This document shows positions 1-12,203 of a stretch of 64,000 bases of DNA, one piece after another. Made by a program: the position numbers and the translations under genes. The notes beneath the pieces were generated by a model. That model made no database searches. It worked only from the letters and a program-made list of their open reading frames with translations, and was not told the origin of the DNA. The stretch is taken from contig VWYX01001151.1 of NCBI GenBank assembly GCA_013396525.1, positions 122,056 through 186,055 of the forward strand, read 5' to 3'. This DNA is from Chaetorhynchus papuensis. Lineage: Eukaryota > Chordata > Aves > Passeriformes > Rhipiduridae. Every line of letters begins with the position of its first letter. Position 1 is the stretch's first letter.

Positions 1-1693
1 AATGGTTCAGTGATGACACTAGGGAGAAAAAAACTGAAGAAAACTTGTGATGAAGAAAGAGTAGGAAATTTTTTTGAGAGGCTATTTTTCAAAGCCTTTT
101 CCAACTTCATCATTTTTTAAAGCTTGCTGAAGTTCCAGTAGTTTTTGTCCACTTTGTTTTTCTATAGTCTCTATATGACAGTCTCCATCTATTTCCCATT
201 GCATGAACATTGTGATTGGTCCTATGAAGATTTGTACTGACCTCATTGTGTCATCAGCTTGACATTATAATTTCATCTCCAGAGAAACATTGAAACACTT
301 TTCATCATGATTTGATATTGTAAATGTGGTGACCATAGATAGTAATAAAAATTCCTTGCAATTGCATTTTGACATCATAATGTAATCTCCATAGTCTTCA
401 CTTGACACTGTGATGAGATTGTGGCAATGCTAACTTTGTATGAATGAAGCTGGGCCCATGGAATGAAAAATTTAAAGTATGGTTTTGTGCTTAGAGAGCA
501 AATGGTTATAAATACACATATATTTTATCATAATTAAATTTTTTGTTAAAAATTACAGCACATTCTCTATCCATCTGAGGAATGGAGATCTGGAACATTC
601 TATTAAACAAGGAGATCAGAAAACTAATCAGTTTTCAGATACAACTTTTTGAATTTATGCAAGTGAAAATATAGCATATTTAGTGCCATAGCAGAGACTT
701 GGAATCTGTAATTGGATAGCTCTTCACAGTTCCATTGCCTTCTGAGGCATGTACTTCTACCTTAATTCTTGAGTAGTGTAGGAATATGGGCCAAAAAAAT
801 AATATGTTAATAAAAGAATTTTTCTATTTAGAAGTCAATGGGTTTTTAATTTTAAATGCTTGCATATATCTTACAACATGGATCTCGTGTTTATCTGCTT
901 TGGTGTAAAAAAAGGGCATCCTTTGGAGTAAAAAGTCTGGTGTGGGCCTGTTGGATTCTCTAAAACTTCAGTTTTAGAGTTGTTAAGCATAGTGATAGAC
1001 TGATTTAAACAGTGACTTACATCCTCCTAAATTAGTCATTACTCTAATATGAACTGGAATGACATTTTTTAAAAGTCAAAGCATTGCTGATTTTTTTGTG
1101 GAATCTGAATTGATGACCTCCTGGTAAAATACATTTATCTTGTTATTAGATCTTTGAGACACTGTATCATTTGTAACCTTTACTTAAAGCATTTTCTTGC
1201 AGATATCCTTCTGATTTTTGCAGTATAGGCTACAACAAATATTTAAAAAGAAGTAAAAGGTACTATCCCTGGATTATAACTATGGTACTAGATAGACTGA
1301 CACCTTGCAGCTTTGAGTTTTTCTTTTTTATTGACAAAACTGAATGTCTTCACTGGAGTTTAGCTGAGGGAACTTGAATAAGGCATAATAACTCCCCGTC
1401 TTTCACAACCTGCATTTTTTTATGTTTATTTCTCTTGTCTATCTTTCTTGAAGAGACGTGTTTGGCCCTCTTCTTTTCCCTTGGGATTGAATAGATAATA
1501 TAAGTGTAAAATTATTTAAAGTGTGGTCAAATGCATAAAGCATATACTTAGAACCATGCAGGTTGAAAGTTTACTCCTGGCTCCAGTCCTAAACTGCCAG
1601 TGCACTTTACCTCTCTAAGACATTTAGAAGATAAAAGTGCACATAATAAGCTTAGAACCTTTCAAAGATGAGTTAGAATAGAATAATCCTATT
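1..1693. other. Unique AT-rich sequence, no gene seen
   Basis: All six frames are broken by frequent stops and no repeat family is recognised. The sequence is AT-rich with scattered short A and T runs and almost no CpG. Nothing resembles a promoter, exon or structured RNA well enough to call. It reads as ordinary intergenic or intronic avian DNA. Confidence 0.6.
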
Positions 1694-1990
1694 ATAGAAT
1701 CATGGATTCATAGAATGTTAAAAGGCTGGAATGGACCTTAAATATCATCTAGTCCCAACCCCTGCCATGGACGGGGACACCTTCCACTGGACCAGGTGTC
1801 TCAAGGCCTTATCCAACCTGGCCTGGAACACTGCCGAGGCCAAGGCATCCACAGCCTCCCTGGGAAACCTGTTCTTGTGCCTCACCACCCACACAGTAAA
1901 GAACTTCTTCCTGGTGTCTTACCTAAATTTACCCTCGTTCAATTTGTTCCCATTAATCCTTGTCCTATCACGACAGTTCCTGACGAAACA
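1694..1990 (-). mobile_element. CR1 LINE, 5'-truncated 3' end
   Basis: The left edge carries the imperfect 'AGAATCATGGATTCATAGAA' repeats. These are the complement of the ATTCTATGAT-type short repeats that end chicken repeat 1 (CR1) elements. They are followed by the conserved CR1 tail: 'GGAATGGACCTTAAA', 'CCATGGACGGGGACACCTTCC' in part, 'CACAGTAAAGAACTTCTTCC' and 'CCTTGTCCTATCAC'. Because the 3' repeats lie on the left, the element is inserted on the minus strand. About 295 bp remain, which is only 3' sequence below the reverse-transcriptase ORF, as expected when target-primed reverse transcription stops early. Open frames at 1731-2039 and 1796-2029 are by-products of this repeat. CR1 is the dominant interspersed repeat of birds. 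The right edge is approximate because the similarity fades gradually. Confidence 0.93.
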
Positions 1991-4900
1991 GATAACCACA
2001 TATTTTTTAAAAAGTATTATATGTATTAAAATATTTTAGGAGGTAGCTTTATCACTGAGTAGTATTTATACAGAAAAAATAATTTAACTATATATAGGAA
2101 CATTAGAATTACAATTGACAGTCTTTGAGTGTTTATATTCCATTTTCAGATGAGCTAAACCTAATTGCACACAAATTCTGTACATATACAGAGCTAAATA
2201 ATAAAATATCTTTTCCTAAATGACATAATATTTTTTAAATAATTGTATTTTTTTGACACGATTGTGGTGGTTTTATCTTAAATTTTATATCCTGGGGTTC
2301 AAATCAGAAGGTAGGAAAAAAGCATAAAGATTTTGTGAGTAGACACCTATTTGGAGAGCAACTATGAATTTCCCAGGAAAAGTTTCTAATTATTTTGGTG
2401 AAATGCAGAAAATTAGCTGACACATTTACTGCCACATCTTTTCATCTTAACTTACTTTTGTGAGTAAGGAACATTGTAACACAAGATAGCACACAGTGCA
2501 AGCACACTATGAAAACTTGGTTTTTCACTAGGGAAGGTTTAAAGTGTCTTCAAAATTAGCTAATTTAATTTGTGTTTGAAAATAAATATATTTAAATGGT
2601 AGATTAAAAAGATTAGAATTTTGATGGCATAAACAGCTGTAATATGAGAAATGCAAATAAACAGCTGAAATATTGTAATAAAATTTTGTTTTCACTTTAA
2701 ATGCATCATCAGTTTTTTGGTTTTTTTTACTGTTGAAGTATGCAATGACGATACCATTTTTTGTTATTGAGTTACTTTTTAATAATTTTGAAGACGTGTA
2801 AATATGAACAGTTGACCAAAACCACGTTTATAGCATTGACTTGATTGCTTAAAAAAATCCTGTTTAATACTAATATAATTGCATACAAAATTTATACCAT
2901 ATTCTGAAAGAGCAGTAAAGAATTTGGATTTTCAACATGGAGAGAGAACTTGTCTTCAGAAGAAGAAATCAAATTTTTCAGAACAGTTGTAAGCCTTGAG
3001 ATATTACCTGAATATGCCTCATTTCTTCAGGTAGAATGTACAGGTTATCCAGACCACTTATAGCAACTGGGCTGATGAGTTCTCTCAAAAGTAATCTGTG
3101 CTTTTCCCTAATCCTTTTACTGGGGCACAGCTTCTTCACTAGTGGTCTGAGAGGTAGTCTGCCAAAAGGAAAGCATTTGTAAATGGCCATTAATTCCAAA
3201 ATGCTTATCTCCAGTGGACAGAGATTCTTTCTGCAGTCATTTGGGAAAAGGGATTGAAGGCTGCTGGACTGAGCATTTCTGCCTCAGGATTCTCCATTGC
3301 ACTGATACTGGGTTGAATTCTTCTCATTATTACTTCACAATTGAGATGTGGGCCCAGAAAGAGTCCTTGCCATGATAAATACTTACTTTTAACAAAGGTA
3401 CTAGTGGCTAGAAATTCTATCTGCCACTTCCATCTAGACTGTAGACCTCACAGATAATGGGGGATGTGGTTAGAGGCTTGGTTAGAACCAAGCAAAAGGG
3501 GGAAATTTTACAGGCAAGTAGTATATCAGCTCTGGAGCAGCATTTCTTCGCATGTTATGCAGTCTGCCAACCTGGCTTCAAGAGACCACATACGTTTTCA
3601 CCAAGCGAAACTAAAATTGACACCTTAGTTTGGAATATCTTGTAGTGTATCTACAACAATGACATATGAAGTTTCTTTCACATGATTTCCACATAAGGTG
3701 ATGATAGTTGATAAGATAGGCCATGATCACAGAGTCCAGCCAATACAATACAGTTGTTGCTCTAAGTATTTAACATTGGTATGCGGGGGGGAAATTATTT
3801 CTTTGAATAGCCTTCCATTTTCTGTTACTTTAAATTCCAAAAATCTCTTAATAGACACTGAGAATCAGTGTACAAGTGTGATGATGAAAATATTTTGCCT
3901 GTAAAAGTTCAGATACAGTAAATGTAGTCAGACCTCAATTTTCTGAATTTTTAGAGTAATACTTTAATTACTAAAATAGTTTAGATTTACTTCAGTGCTC
4001 AGACTGCCTTAATTCAGTACACAAGTAGGGCAATTGATGTGAATCCCAACATCTGGCAATCAGAGTGATTTAATGAGTTACTTTTTAAAGAAATGTCTGT
4101 CTGCCGGAGGGGTCTATAATGCAATTAGACACATTAGCACTTTCTCAGTCATTTGGGGGTATTTTTCATGAGAAAATGTGATTGGTGCAAGCTGTAAATT
4201 GTTTGCACTTTTGGAAGACGAAATCTCACAATCCATTCACATTTCACCCTTATAAGGAGAATTTTGTTAGAATGATTTAATGTAATACATTTGTTGCAAT
4301 TTCTGAATATTTGTTTGTAAAATGAAAGGATTTAGTCTAAAATGATATTGGACAGAGTTACAGGCTTCTTTAGCCAAATTTTATTTTAGGCTAACAATAA
4401 GGAAAAAGTATGCTGATGAATTATTTAAAACTAGAAGTCAACAACCCAAATTCAAAGAAATTCCTGAGAAACCTTTGTAGCCAGTAATATAATTTGGAAA
4501 GGATTCAATTATTTTTATTTTTCAAGTTCTCTTTTTAATTAGTATTGTTCTCTTAGACATATTTTCTTGGATTTATTAGACTACTTATTGACTTCAATTT
4601 CAAAGTACATAAATAAAATTTCAGGACTTGTAAGTCAAATGTCATATTACACAGAAAAAATTTAACTCTTTGATATTTGTATCCTCATTCTAAATCTCCT
4701 GAAGATTTTGTAATAGGAGTAAAAACTAATCTCTTGTTTCACTAGAGATTTTGCTGATACTAATGTCAAAAATTTTGCTTTTGAGAACACCCCACTTCTT
4801 AGAAAATTAACTTTAGTGATTAGGAACAAAATGCTTACAAAAGTAAGTTTAAAGTTGTACATTTATACATTGCTATGTGCATTTTATGCATATTGTAATT

Positions 4901-7687
4901 TTATATCTATATGTGCACATGACAAAACATATGGTCAAGGCTATGATTATATAAATAAAGGCAGAAAAAGAAATAAAATTAAAAGCTATATTGAACATTT
5001 GCATAAAGTTACAATATAAAAATCTACTTGCAATTATTCCATTAAGAGGTAAAACTACTGTCTTTAGTAATTACATAACCTGTGTTACAGAGGAGTTTAT
5101 CACAGCATTTAAAATAAACTCCTTTGTGTGAATAAAGTGGAAATTTGACTCTAAGTATTTTTCTTGCAGTTGGGTTTTTGAAGTGTTAGGACAGGTTCTA
5201 ATTGAAACACTGAACTTCATGTGCTTTTTGCCAACAGCCTATGAATATAATTTCTGCTGATTTAAGAATCTGATGTCAGGGCAGTAAGTATGCAATTAGC
5301 TTTAGTTTAAGTGATAGCAACATGCTGTAAATAAGAATCTTAATTGTGTTTGCAAGATTAAAATTCGGTTTCATTGTTTTTTTCTCTTGCTTCTTTGGTG
5401 GCTTTGTGGTATATTCGCATTGCTACCTCTAAATGAATGTCAACTTGTTTTACCTCGACTGCAGCCAATCGATACTTCATTAGGCTGAATTGTCTTGTGC
5501 CCATGCAACCTTGAAGCTGTGGCTTAATTACCACCCGTATTATGCAGTGGCTCAGAGTGCTGTGCTCAGCTGTGTCAGTTTCGAACAAAAGCCATGCTGT
5601 TGCCTGCATTTAGGAAAAATGGACTTTTGAACTAAAGAACTATAATATTTTCTAAGTTAACAATTCATGATGATAATCTTTTTTATAATGTGTATGCCAG
5701 TTTTCGGTAAGTTTACATTTGAATAGGTTTCTGCATATTGCAAAACTTCAAAAGACTAGTACCTTTGCTTTTCATGCTCAACCCATCTTTGATTTAAGAT
5801 AATTTTAAATTAATGGCAAAGTAACATTCATCTGAAAGAGAAGACAGGAGAAAGTGCAGTCAAATGGCAATCATGACAAATGACATCTCTTGTCTGAGAG
5901 TCATTTTTCCTCACTAGACTGATTTGTCATCCCCACTTTTGACATTTTTCATCCTGCTATGAAATCACATTGACAGAATAAGATATTTCTACACTTAACA
6001 GTGGGACATAGAAGATGGTTCTCTGCCTTCATTTATTTTTTGTATTACATTTAAGGGTTTGTAAAATTTGTAAGCAACTAAATTCTGATGACAAATTTCA
6101 TTTGCTTTATAAAATATAAAGTTCACACTGCCCTATAATCATAAAGTAAATGTTGCTCTTTCATTTGTGTCAGGTCATTATACAATGTAGAGGAAAACAC
6201 ATCTCCATGAAGAAGATTTTCCACTTGGGAGTATTGCCTTGTTATGAGTGAGAATTATCGAATACAGTAACAATGAGGACAAACTACCTAACTTTAATGT
6301 ACTGTGCCCACTGCCTAGGACATGTCAAAGACCTGTGGCTGGCACTTGCAATTTCTTACTTCAGTACTAGAAACATAAGGCTTATCCATTGCTGAACTTC
6401 TTATGTCCATGCAGATAGGTATAATTAGCTTTTTAGCTTTTCCCTCCAGATGATACAAACTCTACAGAGGCATCAGCATTTTCTCTTGAGTTATAACAAA
6501 GGATAGACTAGAGTACAGTCCTAAAAGGAAATTCTCAGAGATCACATAAATGCAGCTGAAAATTTAGTGACTTGTACATATGGCACAGAGAGTAACTCTT
6601 CTTTTTGTTATTTGGTTTTATTTTTTTGTTTTTTGTTTTTGCCCAATGCCTCATGACTACTCTTGTGCAGACCAAAACATTTATACCTGTACAGGTATCT
6701 GTGCCTAGTATCATAGTGATGGTGAGGCATGCTGACCACAAAATGGGGAGATTGTTGCTTTACATAAACCATGTCTGAGTGCTCAGAGTATGGTAGTCCC
6801 CTCTAAAACTCTTTTACAAAATCCAGTGAAGGAAATTAAAAAACACTTCCTGAGAATTTTTTTTTTATTTGTCTGATTTTTGTGTTCAGTGAACTAGATC
6901 TGTGGCTAGATATCACTGTTAGCACTGTGTCTTTCAATGTTCACATCAGACAATCAACTACTAGTAACCTCTAACACTGTTTCTAATTATCAGCATGTTG
7001 AGAATTTTCACACCCTTTGTAACATGGAAATGTTACTCATTATGCATGCCTTTTGTGTACAGATCAGACCTATAAAACATGCCAGAATTTGTAACAAAAG
7101 TGTGAGCCTGCAACTTCATGCCAATATTAGTGGACATTCTGTTGTATATTTGCATGTACTGTCTCTTCTATTATAACAAAGTACAAAAACCAACTTTCAT
7201 TTAATTAATTAACAAATCTTTTGTAATGTGTCAGATGCTTTTAATTATTATTTTCCTGTTTTAATGAAAAGAGGTGGCCACCCTTGGGATTCCTATTTCG
7301 TAGACTTCATGTGGCTCCGTTCTTATTCTTTATCCACATTTTTCTCCTAATAGATTTCAGGCAAGGTTCAAATCATCATTTTGTGAGAATGAAGATGACA
7401 GGTTGGCAGAATCAGTGCCTTTCTGCCTATTATGTATAAGGAAACAAAAAAAACCACAGCCCTGTATATGAAGTGCTTATCTATGAAAGTTTTCATTTTA
7501 TCTGACAAATAATTTGAACTGTTTGCATATAAAGGGAGTTTTTGACTAACCAAAAGGGGACACTGTTCATTTCTGCCACTAGACCATTCTTAAAGTTGCA
7601 AAGTGTTTATCTGCCTTCTGTTGAAACAAGTTCTTATTCAAGTTTACAGTTCTACTTGAGAATGTGGGCATAATCAATAAACAGAAC
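1991..7687. other. Unique AT-rich sequence with two possible conserved blocks
   Basis: No transposon, RNA gene or established exon is recognised. Most of it is AT-rich with short homopolymers. Three parts look less random: 3008-3158 (minus strand, an open frame flanked by splice-like signals), 4100-4260 (higher complexity, with homeodomain-type 'GCAATTAG' and a reverse-CCAAT 'GATTGG') and 5358-5609 (open on the minus strand and relatively CpG-rich). None can be assigned a function from sequence alone. Confidence 0.5.
3008..3158 (-). other. Candidate exon (speculative), 151 bp
   Basis: On the minus strand, a pyrimidine tract ending in 'TTCCTTTTGGCAG' (3159 upward) precedes a 151-base segment that ends in 'CATATTCAG' followed by 'GTAATATC' (3007 downward). 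These are a fair acceptor and a good donor. The segment is open in one frame (50 codons plus a leading base), within a 73-codon open frame at 2978-3199. The predicted peptide (it ends LPEEMRHIQ) is rich in Lys, Arg and Leu and matches no family I know. Such combinations do arise by chance in 64 kb, so this is a weak call that needs RNA or cross-species alignment. Confidence 0.15.
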
Positions 7688-8243
7688 TATCATGGCTTAA
7701 CTCCAGCAACTACACACAATGCAGCCCCTCACCCAGAGAATCAGGGAGAAAATCAGAAGAGTAGAAGTGATATAACTCATGGGTTGACATACAGACACAT
7801 TAATGGGTAAAGCAAAAGCCCCCAACACAAGCAAAAAACCCCCGAGGAATTCATTCACCGCTTCCGATAGGTAGATAGGTGCCCAGCCATCTCCAGGAAG
7901 GCGGAACTCCAACATGCCTAACAGTAACTTGGTAAGTCATGCACCATCACTCTGAACATCCCCCTTTTCTTCCTCTTCCCTCAGCTTTAGATGCTGAACA
8001 TGACACCATATGGTGTGGAGTATCCCTCTGTTCGCTTGAGGTTAGCTGTCCCAGCTGTGTCCCCTCCCAACTCCTTGTGTACCTCGAGCCTGCATGCTGG
8101 TGGGGTGGGGTGAGATGAGAAGCACAAAAGGCCTTGATGCTGTGTGAGCACTGCTCAGCAGCAGTGAAAACATTCCTGAATTATCAACAGCCCCATACTA
8201 GATACCATGAATAACATGAATTCTATCCCTGCTAAAACCAGCT
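7688..8243 (-). mobile_element. Solo LTR of an avian endogenous retrovirus (family A)
   Basis: The block matches, from memory, an LTR found in many bird genomes. Recognisable pieces are 'CATGGCTTAACTCCAGCAAC' at the left end, 'GGAATTCATTCACCGCTTCC', 'CAGCCATCTCCAGGAAGGC', 'GTCCCCTCCCAACTCCTTG', 'GGTGGGGTGGGGTGAGATG' and 'GCTAAAACCAGC' at the right end. The LTR reads in the minus direction: its TATA region is the complement of 7984-7995 (TCTAAAGC, decayed from TATAAAGC). The terminal TG is mutated to TA and the right terminal CA is lost. Flanks AGAAC (7683-7687) and AGAAG (8244-8248) may be a decayed 5-bp target duplication. No internal retroviral genes lie beside it, so it is a solitary LTR left by recombination. 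The minus-strand open frame 7697-7915 is an accident of the LTR. Confidence 0.9.
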
Positions 8244-10655
8244 AGAAGAAAGGTGCCGTTCACTGTTCTAGTCTAAATAAAAAAGTACATTTGGGAAATT
8301 TCCTTTTGTGCTTAGTGCTTCATGAAGTTGTCCCTCCTTTAAATTCTTCTGCCACTTCTTCTGTTCTAATGAATGTTTGTGGGATAGAAAGACATTGTAA
8401 TGAGCATGGTTTATTCCATCAAATCTAAAGCAGGTGTATTTGTATTTCTATAATGAATTACATCTGTTCATAAGAATCTTTTGGGCAACTTTCCTAATAT
8501 CAAAGTGTTTATTATTTACTCTCAAGATTTCAGGAAATGAGTGTCCAACATAACCACAGCCATGAGCACTCAGGAACACAACATAAGGTTCACTCTTCAG
8601 TCATGTTTTGTGATGATCTCTTTACACTTATACAGTTTCCTCTGGTGGCAGAATAACTTAAATTGGTAAAACTTTTCCCCAATACATCTTAGCTATATTG
8701 ATGGCAACGGTCATTCATTACTATACTAAAAGGGAAGAAAACTTATCTTGCAACATGAAAAAATGTCCTGCAGTGAAATTATATCTACAACTCAGCCTTA
8801 ATCCAAGTTCAGTCTGGTAGGAGCTATGAACTTGGTTTTTTTTTAATGATTCAATAATTGGAGACATCAAAGAACCTGCTACTGTTCACTAGAACATTAA
8901 ACCACATAGGGACAATATAACATTGAAGACAAAAACTGAGCATTTAGGGACATGTTTTATCAATACTGTAAAGGTGGAATTTTTTTTGAAATTCAGTTGC
9001 ATTAGCTTTTCAAAATTAGTTCTTGAAAAGCTAATGATAAGTTATATTGATCAATATTTACCTGGACAAAAGAACATTTACAAGAATAAAATAATAAAAG
9101 GCTCTGGACTTATGCATTTTCCTTGACAGAGAACAGAGATTAGTGTTGGACTTTGATTACTAAAACATGGGCAGTAAATGTTGCCTCTGTTGATTTTGTG
9201 TTATTCATATGTGTATATGGGCTGCAACAGATAATTAGAGCAGAAAAGGAGAGACTAAACTGGAGACAATTGATCATTAAGATTGAATGATATGGGGCAA
9301 AATTCAGTTACTGCCCTTGTTTGCTCAATGGGTAAAAGAAGGCAGCAAAAATCTTATAAAAAATCTAAAGACTACCAAAAACTTCCATTATAGTCCCCCA
9401 TTTTTTTCCTTGTGAACAGAAGAGTTATGACCCATTTTGCTTTTACTGATCATCTTCGTCATCACAGATGAGAGTGAATTCCATGAACTACAGTTCAACA
9501 GGAATGTGCATCACTCTCATGAACATCAGACGTGGCCTCATGTGATCCCTGGAATGTAAAAGTAGGGCAGCAGGGAGTAGGTGAGGTATTTCCTTCTGTA
9601 TACAATCATGATGAAAGAGATATAAAATACATTGTCTCAGGGAAATGTCTGCAATTTAAAATTATTAGGGCAGGGGAAAGAATCTTAATATTGTTAGAGC
9701 TGGAAAAAATGTTTTTGAGAGAATAAATAAAGCATTAAATTTACATCATTTCTGAAAAAAAACAAGGGAAAGGATGTCATAATACTTTAAAAACACTTGA
9801 AGTTGTGTTTATAAACTATAATCTAGAGTAAATGCATAAGAAGGGGCAAATATCTGTAAACTGAAGTAAAACAACCAAGAATTAGAAATATGTTAAGTTT
9901 ATTTAAAAATATTACTGTAGCAAGACTGAAGCTGTAACTTAATCTAGGTTGTTGATCTCAAATACAGTTCAGGTGAAAATGAAAAGATCATCATATATCA
10001 GACTAGATAATTTTAATGGTTCTTTCTGAGTTTAAGCTATATGAATATACTAATTCAACACTACACATTAATTTCTTTAAAAAAATACACAAGGACCCAT
10101 TGCTGGCAATGATAAACTGAACTCACACCCAAGTACATTGAAATATGTTCCTGAAGGCCTCCCTTTAAATTTCTTCCACTAAAAAACAAAACAAAACAAA
10201 AAACTGTTATCTAGTCTTAAGCTGATTTCCAGATATAAATCTAGAAAAATAAATTTTCAGCAAAAATTATTTTTATTGTGTAACTGGCTGTAAACTACTG
10301 CAATAGACACTAGTCAGGAGTTTACAGTTGAGGCAATATAATAGGGTTATTTAATAGGCTTGCAATTATTATAATAGGGTAATTTCATCACTCCTGTTAG
10401 ATAGGACATTTTTTTTTATTGCAAAGGAAGAATGTTCAAGAACTTGTTAAAATATCAGAATTATTTGGTGTTCTTAAGAAATTTTGATATACAGAAAAGC
10501 TTCTTTCAGGATGTATGCTGTCTATAGTGCATCTTCAGTTAAAATATTGAGTAGATCTAAACAAAATGTCAACATGTAATTTTTGAGTGAATGAATGCAA
10601 ATTTTTACCATTGAAAGCAAAAATGTATTTAAGTAATATAAAATTAATTTTAAAA
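8244..10655. other. Unique AT-rich sequence with one strong inverted repeat
   Basis: No gene or recognised transposon. The stretch holds the 14-bp-arm inverted repeat at 9000-9036. Near its right end, an 11-base motif TATAATAGGGT occurs twice 33 bases apart (10337-10347 and 10370-10380). Short A-rich runs such as the AAAAC repeat near 10182-10203 are simple sequence. Confidence 0.6.
9000..9036. repeat. Perfect inverted repeat, 14-bp arms, 9-base loop
   Basis: CATTAGCTTTTCAA (9000-9013) is the exact reverse complement of TTGAAAAGCTAATG (9023-9036), with loop AATTAGTTC. Pairing does not continue outside the arms: 8999/9037 and 8998/9038 do not pair. The stem is therefore too short for a typical microRNA precursor of about 22 bp or more. 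It may be chance, a small foldback or a protein-binding palindrome. Confidence 0.9.
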
Positions 10656-10683
10656 NNNNNNNNNNNNNNNNNNNNNNNNNNNN
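10656..10683. other. Assembly gap (28 N)
   Basis: Twenty-eight consecutive N separate 'TTTTAAAA' from 'AAAGAGGCAG'. The flanks are AT-rich unique sequence. The short length suggests a gap sized from read pairs, or a small unresolved repeat. Open frames at 10535-10747 and 10587-10778 exist only because they read through the N. Confidence 0.99.
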
Positions 10684-10842
10684 AAAGAGGCAGTTTATTC
10701 ACTAATATTAAAACCCAGTTTATTTGTTTGCTTTTAAAAAGTAGCAATGAAGTGACTAGAAATTGTTATTATATTTAATAATTTATAACATTGCAGTTAG
10801 AGAGAGGCATACAAGGCTGGGTATAATAAAAACTCTCATTGT

Positions 10843-10925
10843 TTCATACCATTTAAGGCCAGAAGGTTCAATAGACCATCTAATCTGACCTTTTATATAT
10901 CACCTGAGATAAATCCCCAGTGAAT
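10843..10925 (-). mobile_element. Very old CR1-like 3' end fragment
   Basis: 'ATTTAAGGCCAGAAGG' followed by 'AGACCATCTAATCTGACC' and 'TATATCAC' matches the complement of an old CR1-type tail that I recall from turtle, crocodile and bird genomes (pattern: ...TTTAAGGCCAGAAGGGACCAT..GATCATCTAGTCTGACCTCC). The 3' end lies to the left, so the insertion is on the minus strand. It is clearly more diverged than the other CR1 copies here, which suggests it predates them. The edges are uncertain. Similar sequences in other amniotes are sometimes retained as conserved elements. Confidence 0.55.
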
Positions 10926-12203
10926 CCCAACTCAGTCACATACAAACTGTGCACAAAAATCTTCGTTTTTGGGGGGCTTAACTGAGTAATTTTCATCTAA
11001 TTACACAATTATTTACAATTAACTCAATATTTTTTCTTTGTTTACCTCTAGAACTTCTGGTTCTGTGGAGGCTGGAGGGTTACTCACTGTGAAGGCGGCT
11101 CTTTCTGCATTCCATGTCACATTTTAAGAAAACTGGAATAGGGTGTTCGGTGCTTGGTCAGGATATAAAGCCAAAGTGGATTCTTTCAAACCAGTTTTGA
11201 TCATATTTCTTTATTATTTTCTTGACTTGTAGAGATAATGAAGTCACAATACCTCTTCCCATGATGCATTATGGCAGAAAGGGTATGTGCTTCCACACAT
11301 TTGCAGTCTCTGGATGGACAGTAGACCCTCCTTCCATTTGGGGTTTTCTCAGTACACTGAGTCTATAGTTGGACCTTAGTGTCTTTATCAAATTTCACCC
11401 ATTGCCAAGAAAGTTTTCCAGACCAATTTTGCACCCTCTAGCTGTTTGGCATCTTGGCCTTCAGATGGTATTAAGCTCCTAAAAAGCTATGAAACAGAAA
11501 TATTTTTGGAATGGAGTCATGTGTGTGTTTAGATGAGGAGTAAGGTAGCATTTGATACTAAAAAAAAGATATTAAATTATGAAGTTAAGAAACTTAGGGA
11601 AAACTGATTGTAAGAATAGTTTTGTGTGTTGCAAACCTTTTTTTGATATACCTGAACAAAACTACATTTCTCCTCTTTTGTCTGGGTTTATCATAGATGA
11701 TAATGTGTTTGCTACTTGTGTGTTTATTGGGATAAATAATCACTATTATGAATTGGCATCTTCTCACACACCCTCCTAAGATTATGGTGGAGAAATTACA
11801 GTAATATGAACACGGTTCTAATCAGAAAAAGCCCATCTTCATCTTTTGAATGATTTTTCTTTTTAAGGATGTGGTCTTTAAATAATTCCTTGTAATGGGA
11901 GCACCTATGTCTTATGGACTTGCTGGGGCTGATTATGTGGTGTTTATGATCTGTCATTTTTATCTTTCCTGCTCCTCCATGGTTTACTTTGATTTCTCCA
12001 GTATATAAAAAAAGCTCTAAAAACAGTTTTAAAGAATTGCAAATACACTTGTCTCTTAAGGTCTTTCTTTTAAAGTTACCTGTGAACTCTTGCCTTTAAT
12101 TGGTGTGGAACTAAGTCTGTACAGAGACAGTAGGGTGTACAGACTAATTGGCTCCCTTTATAGAGTATTTCATGCTCAATATTTCTTTTTCATTGTTTTT
12201 CAG

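Noticed and set aside
1731..2039. 102-codon frame
   Set aside because: It is the antisense translation of a CR1 tail.
2296..2305. GGTTCAAATC, similar to a tRNA T-loop (B box)
   Set aside because: No A box, acceptor stem or anticodon arm is found at the right spacing.
5170..5283. Segment between TTTTTCTTGCAG and GTAAGTAT
   Set aside because: Splice-like ends are present but every frame has a stop; a noncoding exon cannot be excluded, but support is too thin to list.
10535..10778. Two frames containing runs of X
   Set aside because: They cross the 28-N gap and have no independent support.
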